Assembly: GCA_024867545.1 (NCBI GenBank)
Contig: JANFNE010000003.1
Span: 1,302,001-1,366,000 of the forward strand
DNA from: Phytopythium helicoides
Lineage: Eukaryota; Oomycota; Peronosporomycetes; Pythiales; Pythiaceae
Direction of reading: 5' to 3'
DNA: 64,000 bases
Made by a program: the position numbers and the translations under genes. Of the stretch, positions 38,588 to 49,119 are shown piece after piece. The notes below the pieces were generated by a model. It was given only the letters and a program-made list of their open reading frames with translations. It was not told the DNA's origin and ran no database searches. Each line of letters opens with the position of its first letter. Positions within the stretch are counted from its first letter, which is position 1.

Positions 38588-40595
38588 GACTCGCGTGTTC
38601 GGGGAGTCAAGGTTGACGAAGTTAAGTGCGTCGAGGAAGCAAGTTTGAATATGACGAGCTCCTAGCAAGTCTCGGCTGTAGTATTCCAACCAAAGATTGT
38701 ATTGAGCGAGACCAAGTGAGCCGAGGAACAGCCGGTCAGCTGGGTATGCGACTTGTAGCATTCCGTAATGCATAGCTTCCGCCTGTCTAACACTTTCACT
38801 CGGGCACTTTCGCCAGGCCGAGGTGGCTTCTGCTGTTTTCCAATCCGCGCAATATGGCACCCATCCAGCGCGAATAGCCCTGCGGGGTCAGGAGCGGAAT
38901 TTTCAGACTCGTCGAGACACGCGGACGCGCTCGTGGTGTTTCACGCTGGGAGCTTCCAGCATGGAGAACACGTTGCCGTGCCACCGATTACTGTAACCAG
39001 GACGAAAAATTGGCTGGAATGAACTGAACCACCTTTCTGTGCGAACCAGCATTCTTCCGTCGTGAAATGATGAAGCGACACTAACACCACAGTAGCCACA
39101 CTATACCTAGATAAATGTAGCTTTCACGGCGAGTGCGGAACACTGCGCCGCGCAGCGAGAGACTAGAGTCTGCTCAACTGCATACGTCTTAATGACGCCC
39201 CGCTGTAGTCCGGGAAGAAGTTGGCTGGCCGCGCATGTCGACCGAAGTTACGAAGACGTGTCCCCTCGACAGCGCTCTCGTGCTGAAGTCGTCAAGCTGA
39301 ACGTCGCGCGCGTTGCTTGGTTTTCGCTGGCGCACGACACTCGCCCATCGACGCAGCTCTCGAGTGTGGCCGAGCAGCAGCAGACAGACGCAGCTTGGTT
39401 TTCGCAAGCGTCCGATAGAGCCGCCACTTGAGCCTCCGTGAAGATCTTGAACTTGGACGCGCAGCTGAAGCCGAGGCGAGGTGCTTGGATTTCGCGAATG
39501 CCTGGGTCCAGCTGACGCGTGTCTGCTCTTGATCACGAGAGGGTGAGTCTTCGTCTTGGTTTTCTCGCGCGGTGGATCCTCAAGCGCGTGGCCCTGGGTC
39601 GTGGACCGCGGACAGCAGTCGCTTGAGCTCCATCTTGAAACTTGCCAACTGAGGAGAAAAGAACTTGGGGTCGAATGGCTCGCCCTCGCAAGTTGAAGTC
39701 CTAGCTCTTTCATGACATCCCTCCCTTTTTACATGCAAAGTGTATGTGAAGCAAGATGGACAAGGAGGGATGGCACCCTCTGCTTTCCAACGGTCTGGAG
39801 AGCAGCCAGGACTCGACATTTGTACTGCAAAGAGGAACGGAGCGAGGAGGCAGACTTGCGAACCTGCGCGTTGGCATCCACGATGCAACCAATGAGCTCT
39901 CGGCAAGCCTTCAACGCAACCGAGGAATTCAGGAGCGTCTTTGAGTCGCCTTGGCTGTCTTCATGACGGTCGATTCCTTGCTGGGTTCCAGGCACTCCAT
40001 GCTAATGAGAAACAAGCGTGTCATGCAGATACTATCGCACGCAGCCCATGCGGATATGTCGTAAGATACGACGTTGGGAACCAAGGGGCTAATGTAGTCA
40101 TCCCGAAACCGGTGGACATAAAGCAATAGCCCAGCTGGTCGGCAGATAATATGCGACTCGGGTCCACCTGGTGCAGGATGGTCGCCGTATATTCGACCCG
40201 AGCGCGCAGCTTGTGAATAATTACATTCTCCCGGTGAATTTTTGAGGGATCAACTAGGACTCTTTCGGCGACAAATCCATCTTGTGACGCTCGCGTCTTT
40301 TGACTGCCTACGTAGCATGGTCGCTTGCTTGCCCTCCACAGATCGAGAAGGACAGCTTGGTGAGGCATTCAGGATGGTTATCATCGGGTACACCGATTGA
40401 ATTGGGCAGAGTTGCCAACACTATTTGCAGTCAAAACTGCGTCAATCTCTCATACCATCGAGCATGTCTCGCAGGAATGGCCAATTCCGAACTGGGCTTC
40501 GTTGTGGGGGAAATAATACTGTCCTTACTTGTTACAATGGCTCCCAAAGTGGGCCTCGCGCAACTTGCACCCAACGTGTCGCCTGCCACGAATAC
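38588..40595. other. Two-kilobase gap between MIP12 and MPS1
   Basis: No gene is supported in this stretch, the longest gene-free one outside the array. Open frames at 39189-39713 and 40021-40368 on the minus strand lack recognisable features. The base composition is mixed and I see no long repeats or terminal inverted repeats. Confidence 0.4.
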
Positions 40596-43500
40596 CTAAA
40601 TCTCCGTACGCCGCTCCTGTGTGTTGTACCCGATTCGAGGAGACGCGTAGCTTGATCGGGGCTGGAGCCGCAGAGCTTTCTCGCCGATGGACCGAAACGT
40701 CGAAAGCGAGGTCGTATCAAGACCCTTGGCACGAAAGAACTGGACTAGTTCTGACAGCACCTCTGGGGCGTTCTCTAGAGTCACCTGCGGCTCGGATGAT
40801 GCCGTGTCACTAGCGCCGTTGCTCCTCAGGAATCGATGTTGGAGTAGCCCACTTTCGCCATCGATGGTCGGGCGTGCGCGATGATCTCGCTGCAGACAGG
40901 ATCGAATTACGTCTTCCAAGTCCTTGTTCTTGAGTGGTGGGAACGGAATTGGTACTGACGGGTCGATGATGCACCGGAACTTCTCGATAATGCTGTGCAC
41001 GTCTGCGAACGGAGGCTTCCCGTACACGATTTGATACAGAATGCACCCCAGTGACCAAATATCACTAGCTCGACCGACCTAGATCCATGGCAATTTGTTA
41101 AACACTGCATCATGATTCGCATTCCAGTGAGCGACAAAAGTGGACCCACCTTCATCTTGCCCTGTGGGTTTCGCTGCCCGCTTGGTGTTGAATTGCCCTG
41201 AATGGCCTCGGGAGACATGTAGTTGACCGTTCCAACCTGACTGTCTCGCTCAATGTTGGTAGTGTCGTTCGATATTGCCTTCGCGATGCCAAAATCGATG
41301 AGCTTCAAGGCTCCGTTGACAAACAAAAAGTTTGCCGGCTTAAGATCGCCATGGATAATCCTCTCGCGGTGAATGGCGTGCACAGCCTGCAGCATTTGTG
41401 TCCAGATGACTCGCAGGAAATTTTCGTCCATGCCGTCCTTTAGATCTCGCAGCCGGTCATTCAAATCGATTTCGCCATGCTCCATAATCTGCGACGATAA
41501 ATCAATTGCCGAATTAAACCCAGAATGCTTCGAGCGAAGTCAGTGAATCAGGATCGTAACGACCACGTACCACATTGATCTGCCGCTGGCTCGGATCTGG
41601 CTCGGCGGCAACCAGTCGGATAATGTGTGGGTTGCCTTTCAACCGATCCAGGAGTTTTATCTCGTTGGTATACTGCTCGATGCTCTTCTCGTCCAGCCGT
41701 TTCAGTTTGATTTTCTTCAACGCGTAGATTTTAAGGTCGGGTCCGAGCATTCGGTAGACCTTGCTACTGCCACCACTCCCGATTTGCTCGAGTTTGATAT
41801 ACGTCGACCCTTTCACCTGCGCCGCCTAGTGTTAGGACCCCGACTGAAGAGTTTTGTGGTGGTGAAATAACTAACGTACCACGACTTTACTTTTCAAAGA
41901 GCCAAACGGATCGAGAGGTGTTTGTGCATCAGGTCCTGCATTAATCAGTGGTGGCGACGACGATGACGACACGGAACTGGCTGAAAACGGACTGTGGTCC
42001 GCTTCGCGTCTCAACGGAATGCCTGCATCGACTTGCAGACGTTTCGGTGATCGCGGAAGATCGTACGTGCTGGAGCTTGCGCCGAATCTTACGCCCGACA
42101 CTGGAACATTGGATTCAGGAAGTTTTCGAGCCGAAAGAAGACTCGAAGGAGGGGGCGGCTGACTCGGTTGCTGGCTTGATGAGCCATTCTCCCCCAGCCT
42201 ACGAGGCGTACGAAGACCTGAGTGGGCTGATTGGTAGTTTCGAGTAGAAGACTCTGGCTGCTGTCGGCTACCACTTGCATTGGTTGTAGAATGATTAGTG
42301 GGTGCATGCTTGGCTTCTTCGTCTCTCGACTTCCACTTGAGCACATAATCCAAGTCACGCGGCCCAAACTTCCTCTCAGGCTTAGGTTCTTCTTTAGTAG
42401 GCTGGGCAAAATAAACGAGTTAGTTGTTTCAGAAGGGAGAAGTTAGACTCTCTGTCGGTCTCGTACCGGCGAAGGCGTTGATTTCATCTCTTCAGGCTGC
42501 TGGCTGAGATCCATCATGCCATCGTCATCGCTACTGTCATCGTACTCGGTCACAGCGACTCGCATAGGTCCTCCGAATTTGGCTAGCGCAAGTTGATCTC
42601 AAGAATTAGAAAGCACTTCGAATAGTTGAGGGCAGAAAGGATACATACCTAATCCCAACGTGCGTGAAGTATTCAGCGAGCTTTTCCGAGTTGTGCTCTG
42701 CGACTTTGGAGGCGCTCGGGTACCTGTCGTGGGGGTAGTCATCCCTGAATTACCGTTGCTGGGTTGTGGGATCTTGGAGGTTGTGGACACTACGCTTGTG
42801 TCGAGCTTCGATGAAGGAGCAGGTGTGAACACCAAAGAAGAAGTTGTAGGCTGATAAGGTCGAGCGCTCCTATGAGGAGTCGAGTACCCGTTGGCTGCGG
42901 GTCTTTCACGCTGTGACTCAAGGGGTTTCGGAGCTGATGGCAGTACAGGTAACACTTTAGCTGAGGCGAGGCGCCCTGCGTGAACCCTTTCCCGCATAGC
43001 TTGTCGTTCCGCATCGTTGTATGCGCCATTGGACACCCCGAGCGATAAAATGTCCTCCATTGCATCAATATTTCCTGAAACAGGCAGGCAATACAATTGT
43101 TTCAGTCAGTGCCTACGGTAGCAAAATCTTGGCCACGATTACAACTGGCACCATACCCTCTCGTCGCTCGAGAGCAGCGAATTCCTCGTACAGCATGGGC
43201 TCTTTCAATGCGATTCCGTCTGCGAGTGTGGACTGGTACACCCGGCGGACAGCATCAACGCCCCTATGGCACCCACAAGCATGCATGCTGAGCCTCACTC
43301 CAACGACAGTCGCCGAGCAGAGATGCCGCCTCACCCACTAATCTTGGCGAACAGAATACACATCTTGGCGTAGCTGGGGTCATCTCTCAGCTCGGCTCGC
43401 CTCGCCTGCAGCACGAACTTGGCGCGCCACAGGAGCTTGCGGACGGCCTGAAAGTCTGCGTCGAAGGACGGCGGGCAGTTGAGCAGCTCGAGCCACTTGT

Positions 43501-43793
43501 CTGCCGAGCCCTGGTCGCGCTTGACCGCGTGCACGAGCTCCAGGCGCCGCCTGTCCCCGTCCCGCAGCAGGTACAGCTCCTTCTCGCCCTGCGTGAACCG
43601 GACCTGCGGCTCGTCCGCCCTTCGTCTTCTTCTGCTCGCGCGCGTCCACCGTCAGAGGGGCGAGGCCGCGGCCTCCAGACGCCGCAGCACGCACCTCGAG
43701 CGCCATGCGCGCGCCGAACGACCGAGCGCCCGCGAGCGCGTTGCGGCGCGGCGGCGGCTGGTTCTCCTTGTCGTCGGGCGGCTGCGCGCCCAT
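40596..43793 (-). CDS. TTK: MPS1/TTK spindle-checkpoint kinase with KEN box and TPR
   Basis: MPS1 phosphorylates kinetochore proteins to start the spindle assembly checkpoint. Eight exons are inferred: 43793-43335, 43263-43157, 43074-42649, 42582-42467, 42401-41880, 41825-41571, 41488-41150, 41078-40596; introns 54-82 nt, all in phase, about 901 aa. The N-terminus has a KEN box ([11 protein letters not shown]), then a TPR region ([13 protein letters not shown], then [11 protein letters not shown], then [19 protein letters not shown]). A Ser/Pro-rich linker follows. The kinase has the glycine loop GSGGSSKVY, Lys in YALKKIKL, catalytic [14 protein letters not shown] in [11 protein letters not shown] and the MPS1 signature [15 protein letters not shown]. 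Exon 1 changes frame once at the CCC run 43618-43620; dropping one base joins the KEN-box part to the TPR part. Like animal TTK (HSD) it has HGD in place of HRD. Confidence 0.9.
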
Positions 43794-44138
43794 GCCGCGG
43801 CCGCCTCGAGTCGCGCGCGGCCCCCGCGGAGCGAGCGGCAGGCGGGAGCGAGCGGCAGGCGGGCAGCAGGCTCCGCCTGTCTCGAAGGGGAAATGGGCGG
43901 CCGAGTCCGCGCGACTCGGGTTTCCGAAGCGAGGATTGGCTGAAACGACTTCAAACTATGGGTGGTGATTGGGTAAAATAGATGGATTAATTTTGCCACA
44001 TACGGATACTGAATACACGGAAATGACAGTATACGTATGCAACAAGGAGAGCTTCAACGTCAACACGGTCAAGAACCAACCAACCAACCACTCGCTCATA
44101 TTTACATACGCACGCATACATATTCATGGTTGATAGCC
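43794..44138. other. Spacer between MPS1 and the phosphate transporter
   Basis: The first 130 bp are the GC-rich upstream region of MPS1; the rest is the AT-richer 3' flank of the transporter, with a TACATACG/CATACATA tract near 44100. No gene is seen. Confidence 0.45.
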
Positions 44139-45713
44139 TCAATTGTGGATGTAGGAGCGGAAGATCATGGTCAGGAAGGCCGACACGGCGGCAGCGAAGG
44201 GCACGGTGAGCAGCCAGCTGAGCCCGATCCGCCCCAGCATGGGGAACGACATGTTGCGCCAGCCGGGGTTGATGAGACTCACGAAGATGACCGAGCCGAC
44301 CTGGCAGTGCGTCGTCGACACGGGGAGCTCCAGCAGCGTGGCGATGACGACCGTCACAGTCGAAGACATCTCCATCGCAAAACCGCGGTGCATGTCCATG
44401 TGCGAGATGCGGCGACCAATGGTCTCCATCACGGGGCCACCCTGGAATATGATGCCGAGGCACACGAAGCAGCCAGCGATCGCCATGATCCACACGGGCG
44501 TCTCGCGGTTCGAGCATCCACCGAGGCCATTATCGTACACGTTGTAGATGGCAGCGACAGGAGCGGTCGCATTTGCCGTGTCGTTCGCCCCGTGTGCAAA
44601 CGACTCGAGCGTCGCAACAAGCACGAGAAGGTAGCGGAACACGAACATGGCGTCCTTCTCTTCCTCCGTGAGCTTGTCCATCTCGGCGAGGAAGTGCGCG
44701 TCCGTCTCGCTGACGATGCTCATGGCAGACATTCGTCCTTCTAGCATCGCGCTGGGATCCTTCTTCTCACCGCTGTATTCTGGCGAGCTCACAAGTGAGT
44801 GTGGTTCTTGACTCTCCATGTCAGATTCGTCGTCGTCATCAACAAGGAAGCGACCAGTCTTGGAAGGGAGACGGTTGCGAATGTACGGCACGAGCACGAT
44901 TTGCACAACGAGCCCCACTACAACGCAGCAGCCCACGCTAATGCCGACCATGACTCCCTTGTTCATCTTCTTGGTCGCTGTCGACTTGAGAAAGATCATG
45001 AAGAACACGAAGAACGTCGACACGCTGTAGAGCACCGGCACCGACCAGAGAGCGTTGCGCAGCTTGTTTTTGGACGCCATGACTGTGAAGTGCGTCGACA
45101 GGTAGATGATGATGCCGATGACACCTGAGAGCACGGGTGAGATGGCCCACGACGAGATGATGCCTGCCAGACCGCCGTTAAACTCCCAGTTGAGGCAGCC
45201 TCCCCCGACGCCGAGGATCGTGAGGCCGACAATACCACCGACGATGGCGTGGGTCGTGCTCACAGGCATGCCGTAGTGCGTCGCCAGGAACATGAACATG
45301 GCTGCACCAAAGAGCGCCGCCAGCATGCCGAGCGCGTAGACGCTGATCTCGCTGTTGCAGTAGCCGCAGGCCCAGCAGTCGGCGTCCGTGACCTTGGCCA
45401 CACCGCTCTGGATGGTGCTGGACACGCCGTAGCCGAGCGTGACGGCGCCGAGCCAGTTGGCGATGCCGCCCAGCAGACACGCCATGCGGTTGGTGATGGC
45501 CCTCGAGCCGACGCTCGTGCCGAACGCGTTGGCCACGTCGTTGGCACCGACCTGCCAGGCCATGCCGGCCATGAGGACGAACCCGATGACGAGCATCCAC
45601 TCGGACGACTGCAGGTTCCAGAACTCGCCGTTGTAGGCGGCGCACTCGGCGGCCGAGGTGTCGATGGCGCAGTCGGCCACGCCCACGGCGCACGACACGA
45701 TGCGCGCGGACAT
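44139..45713 (-). CDS. PiT/SLC20-type phosphate symporter
   Basis: PiT transporters import inorganic phosphate with sodium (or protons) across the plasma membrane. The gene is a single exon of 524 aa from ATG-45713. Both halves of the family's inverted duplication carry the signature: GANDVANAFGTSVGSRAIT in the first (residues about 56-74) and GANDTANATAP in the second (about 373-383). About ten to twelve membrane helices are visible, with a hydrophilic cytosolic loop (residues about 283-350) that is acidic and Ser-rich (DDDDESDMESQEP) and probably regulated by phosphorylation. PVSTTHAIVGG and PVSTTHCQVGS repeat the second conserved block of each half. The end is FRSYIHN. The frame is intact. 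Confidence 0.95.
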   Translation of the reverse strand: MSARIVSCAVGVADCAIDTSAAECAAYNGEFWNLQSSEWMLVIGFVLMAGMAWQVGANDVANAFGTSVGSRAITNRMACLLGGIANWLGAVTLGYGVSSTIQSGVAKVTDADCWACGYCNSEISVYALGMLAALFGAAMFMFLATHYGMPVSTTHAIVGGIVGLTILGVGGGCLNWEFNGGLAGIISSWAISPVLSGVIGIIIYLSTHFTVMASKNKLRNALWSVPVLYSVSTFFVFFMIFLKSTATKKMNKGVMVGISVGCCVVVGLVVQIVLVPYIRNRLPSKTGRFLVDDDDESDMESQEPHSLVSSPEYSGEKKDPSAMLEGRMSAMSIVSETDAHFLAEMDKLTEEEKDAMFVFRYLLVLVATLESFAHGANDTANATAPVAAIYNVYDNGLGGCSNRETPVWIMAIAGCFVCLGIIFQGGPVMETIGRRISHMDMHRGFAMEMSSTVTVVIATLLELPVSTTHCQVGSVIFVSLINPGWRNMSFPMLGRIGLSWLLTVPFAAAVSAFLTMIFRSYIHN

Positions 45714-46041
45714 GTCGGGGAGCGTGGGCGGTTGGCTGCTGCTTGCGACTGGAGCGCGCCAGTTGGAGAATGGCCACCTCCATCGCCACCGCCACCGCCA
45801 CTCGAGTCAGTTCAGCTCCATTGACGTCACACCCATAGAGCGCCTCGCCGAGATTCGCATCGAGGTGGTGGCGCAGAGCCAGGAATCTACCACAGTCTCT
45901 GCTGGAAGGTGGACAGTTGTACCTGTTTTTCTATGGATGTGAGTTGAAGCGAGTTGCAATGCAATAGCAGACAGCAAGTGAAGCATGCGCACAAAGTACA
46001 AGGCATCTATCTCTACAGCAGGCAACGTATCACCCTGCTGG
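45714..46041. other. Spacer between transporter start and FAM228-like 3' end
   Basis: This 328-bp spacer includes the transporter promoter. The minus strand contains several ATG-free stretches and CTCCATTGACG near 45825, a weak initiator-like site. Nothing else is seen. Confidence 0.4.
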
Positions 46042-47356
46042 TTACGACAGCTCCACGGTCGCACGGCGCACCTGCACGCCGTGCTTGGCAAAGTCGGTCC
46101 GCTTGCCGCCCGGGTTCTCTCGACGCACGGCCGCTGGTCCCACCTCGATCGTGTCATGGTCGAGCTTGACGCGTGAGGCAGACGTCTTGGCCCCACCGGC
46201 GCTCGCCGTGCTGCTCATCATTTTGTGGAAGTACCCGTACGGCGTGCTCTCGTACACACCCTTGGACCAAAGCGTGACGTCCAAGTTGTCGGCTCGTCCC
46301 AGCTCTTCTCGACTTGGTGACCTGCCACCTGCTGCGTCTCCACCACCGTCGCTGCCCGCGCGAGCAATAGCGTCCTGAGCGAGAGAGCAATGATGAGCGC
46401 GTTTCCTGCGTCACAAGTTCGACTCCCACCTCTATGGAACGTCTTTTCTCACCTCTTCCTCGCGCCGGCGTATCACGCGCTTGACGGGGTCGTCCACAGC
46501 CGTGCGGTGCTCCAGGAACGTCACGTCCTGTAGCGGGTTGTACTCGCTCTCGATGATGATGTCTCGGAAGAGCCCACCTTTCTTGTTGGTGATGTCCAGG
46601 AACTTCTGGTACGCGTCATGCTTGCGCCGCGTGAGATCTCTTGCGTCCATCGCCGCCACCTTGGCTGTCACTGGCTCGTTGAGAGCGCGGAACACGCCGT
46701 CGGTCCACTCGTCGTGCATGCGAGCAAACTGCCGGCTGCGAGACTGGTCCTGCAGATCGAGTTTGGCCCGCAGCTCCTCTGCGAGCGCCTTGCCGTCCTG
46801 GTGACAAAACAACTCGTGCTGAGCTGACCGCTCACCGCTCTCCGCAAGCCCCTCTTTCGTAGTACCTCAACGTCTTGCTGGAGCTTGAGGAACTGAGCTT
46901 CCTTGCGTACTCGCTGCTTCTGAAGGTTCTCAGCTGCAGCCTCTGCGAGCTGCTTCTGGATGGCTTCTTGCTCCTTCTTGTACAGCTCGTACTTCATTGC
47001 CACGCGTTTCTGCAGGAAGCAGACCACGCACGAGCTCTCAGCTTGGCGTTGAGCCACTCGATACAGCTTACACTTTCCAGGCACACGCACCATTTGTGAC
47101 TCACGAGAGAGCTCGGCTGCAGATGCTTTGCTGCCGGGCATCCCAGGCGACAACAAGCCCAGCCCCGAAGTCACCGCCGCGCCAGTCGATCTGGTCGCCG
47201 AGGACCTGAATGAAAAGCAGGTATCAACATCAAGTCCAGGCATGCACACGCTCGCGAAATGCGGCGTGGGCACCTCGATGGAGACACGCCGAGGCCATTT
47301 CGTGCACTCTGGCGCAGCTCCTCGAACTGCTCGGCATTGTGCACTCGCAGCGTCAT
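46042..47356 (-). CDS. FAM228-like protein
   Basis: Five exons are inferred: 47356-47274, 47205-47091, 47009-46866, 46797-46453, 46374-46042, with introns of 68, 81, 68 and 78 nt (donors GTGCCC, GTGCGT, GTACTA, GTGAGA) and all junctions in phase, giving 339 aa. After MTLRVHNAEQFEELRQSARN there is a Gly/Ser stretch, a coiled-coil (MKYELYKKEQEAIQKQLAEA), and a block DAYQKFLDITNKKGGLFRD followed by SEYNPLQ. The NKKG and EYNP pairing is what I remember of the FAM228 family, a poorly known group found in ciliated organisms. The C-terminal exon (TLWSKGVYESTPYGYFHKMM) is unfamiliar. Role unknown; a flagellar association is an inference from species distribution only. Confidence 0.62.
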
Positions 47357-47724
47357 GACGAGAGCTTCCAGTGGCTCAACTCGCCAACCGAATGCGTCGG
47401 CGCAGAGTCATCACCAAGCCGACAAGGTGATGGCCAACCAAGAATAACCATGGCCTTGCATCGAAGCTGCGCCTATTCCTGGGCCAACGCCTCGCTGCCA
47501 TTCAGCGAGAGTGCTCACTGGTCATCTTCGCTGCGTCTGGATGAATTCACGTAGCTAGACGAGCGGGATCTTTCTATGGAGGTGACGCGCGTCAGCTCGG
47601 GCTAAAGAGTCGCCGCGCGATCTTTCCGTCATGACGCCAGGCTTCTCCGTGGATCTCGCCGCTTCAAGGCGACCCGTCGAGCAGCTCATTTCTCTTCTCG
47701 CTGGTTGATTGGCATCGGCTGGTC
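47357..47724. other. Divergent promoter region
   Basis: This 368-bp region separates the divergent starts of the FAM228-like gene and the membrane-protein gene. TCATTTCTCTTCTC at 47686-47699 fits an oomycete initiator for the plus-strand gene, giving a leader of about 35 nt. Confidence 0.5.
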
Positions 47725-49033
47725 ATGCGGCGCGCTGCGTTTTTCTTGCTGCTGCTCCTGCAGCTCGTCGCGTTGCTGCACGTGACCTCGAGCCATGAGC
47801 TTCGAGGACTCGCGGAGCTCAAGGACGGCGTGGGAGACGAGGAGATCGCAGCAGACGACGTGGTGACCGACGATCAAACGGAAGAAGTGGCGACGGAAGA
47901 CGTCGAGGCCGACGACCAGGCAGGCAAAGAGGCCGTGACGGTCGCGGAGGAAGTCGAGGAAGGCACCGGCGACGACGTGGAGGAGGCCGAGGTGTCTCCA
48001 GCTGGCGAGGTGATCGACGATCAAGCGGGCATCAACGACGACGAAATGACCGAGGAGGAGCTGGAGGAGTTCGAGGAGCTGCGTGAGGAGCAGGAAGATG
48101 CCATCATGGCCATCGAGGAAGCATTGGAGGACCACCTGGACCTCGTGGATGCCGAGCCCGCCGAACCGGACGAGTTCTACCGCATCAACTCGGGCGGCCA
48201 AGACGTCCAGAAACTCGTGGCGCAGTTCATGAGCGAGTACGTGGACGAGATGAGCATCATGTCGCTGCGGGCCGACGTCGTGCAGGTGCTGCGCGCCGAG
48301 AAGACCCGTCCGCGACCAGAGCTGCAGGACAAGGCGCTCGACACGAACGGGATGGGCGACCTGGACGTGGACTTCGTGGACGAGGCTGTGGCGCAGCAAT
48401 ACCAGATCCTCGTGCTGCTCAGCTACGCGTTCCAGTCGAGCATGCTAGAGCTCAAGCGGCCTTACGTGTCGGTGCTGCGGCTCATCATGGACTGCACGAC
48501 CATGGACGACTGCCAGACGCTCGAGCACGTCGACCTGCCACGGGTCAACGAGTCGACCAGCAACATCTCACCCGAGCTGCAGCGGGCCATCTTCAGTGCG
48601 GCTCCCTCTGCCTACGCGAGCGGCTCCAAGCATCCACAGGTGCTCTACGACGCGGTCGAGACGCAGTACCTGGACGATACGGACCATAGCGACAACGTCA
48701 TGCGGTACGTGCGGTACCGCATCAAGGGCGGATCGGCGCAGGACTGCATGGTCGTCGTGCAGCAGACGAGCAAGATGAACCTGCTGCTTTACGCCGACAA
48801 CGTATGCTACGAGGATCCCAGCGAGCGGCAACGCGTTTGCGGCGGCTGGGCATTCGAGGGAGAACTTCCCCATGTTTGTTCTCATCGCGTCGGTCGCCGG
48901 TGCCATCGTCGCCTTTGTGGTGCTGCACTACCGCCGCAAGTACCAGCGCTCGGGCTACTCGTATGTGCACTCGAAGCCGTCCAAGGTCCCGAGCGTCTTG
49001 GTGGGCGATGAAGACGCGGCTGCCACGGCTTGA
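47725..49033 (+). CDS. Secretory-pathway single-pass membrane protein, unknown
   Basis: Not recognised. It opens with a signal peptide (MRRAAFFLLLLLQLVALLHV), then a very acidic region (residues about 30-155, rich in Glu/Asp/Val), then a folded-looking domain of about 210 residues with four Cys near its end (CTTMDDCQ, DNVCYED, RVCGG). Near the 3' end the frame changes at the GGG run 48848-48850. Dropping one base gives a continuous end with a membrane helix, MFVLIASVAGAIVAFVVLHY, and a basic tail RRKYQRSGYSYVHSKPS, ending at TGA 49033 (about 435 aa). That arrangement (signal, lumenal domain, one helix, short cytosolic tail) makes the corrected reading far more likely than the uncorrected one, which loses the helix. 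Confidence 0.75.
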
Positions 49034-49119
49034 GCTACAGTAGTGGGTGAGCACCACTAGTCGTTTGCTTGTACTCTTACATTTTGCTCAACACGAGTGA
49101 CGTCTAATTTGTCGATCTC

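Noticed and set aside
39189..39713. 174-codon minus-strand frame in the gap after MIP12
   Set aside because: Ser/Arg/Thr-rich with no recognisable feature and no promoter match.
40021..40368. Possible retroelement fragment upstream of nothing, minus strand
   Set aside because: I considered a Copia-type polyprotein piece but could not match any diagnostic motif.
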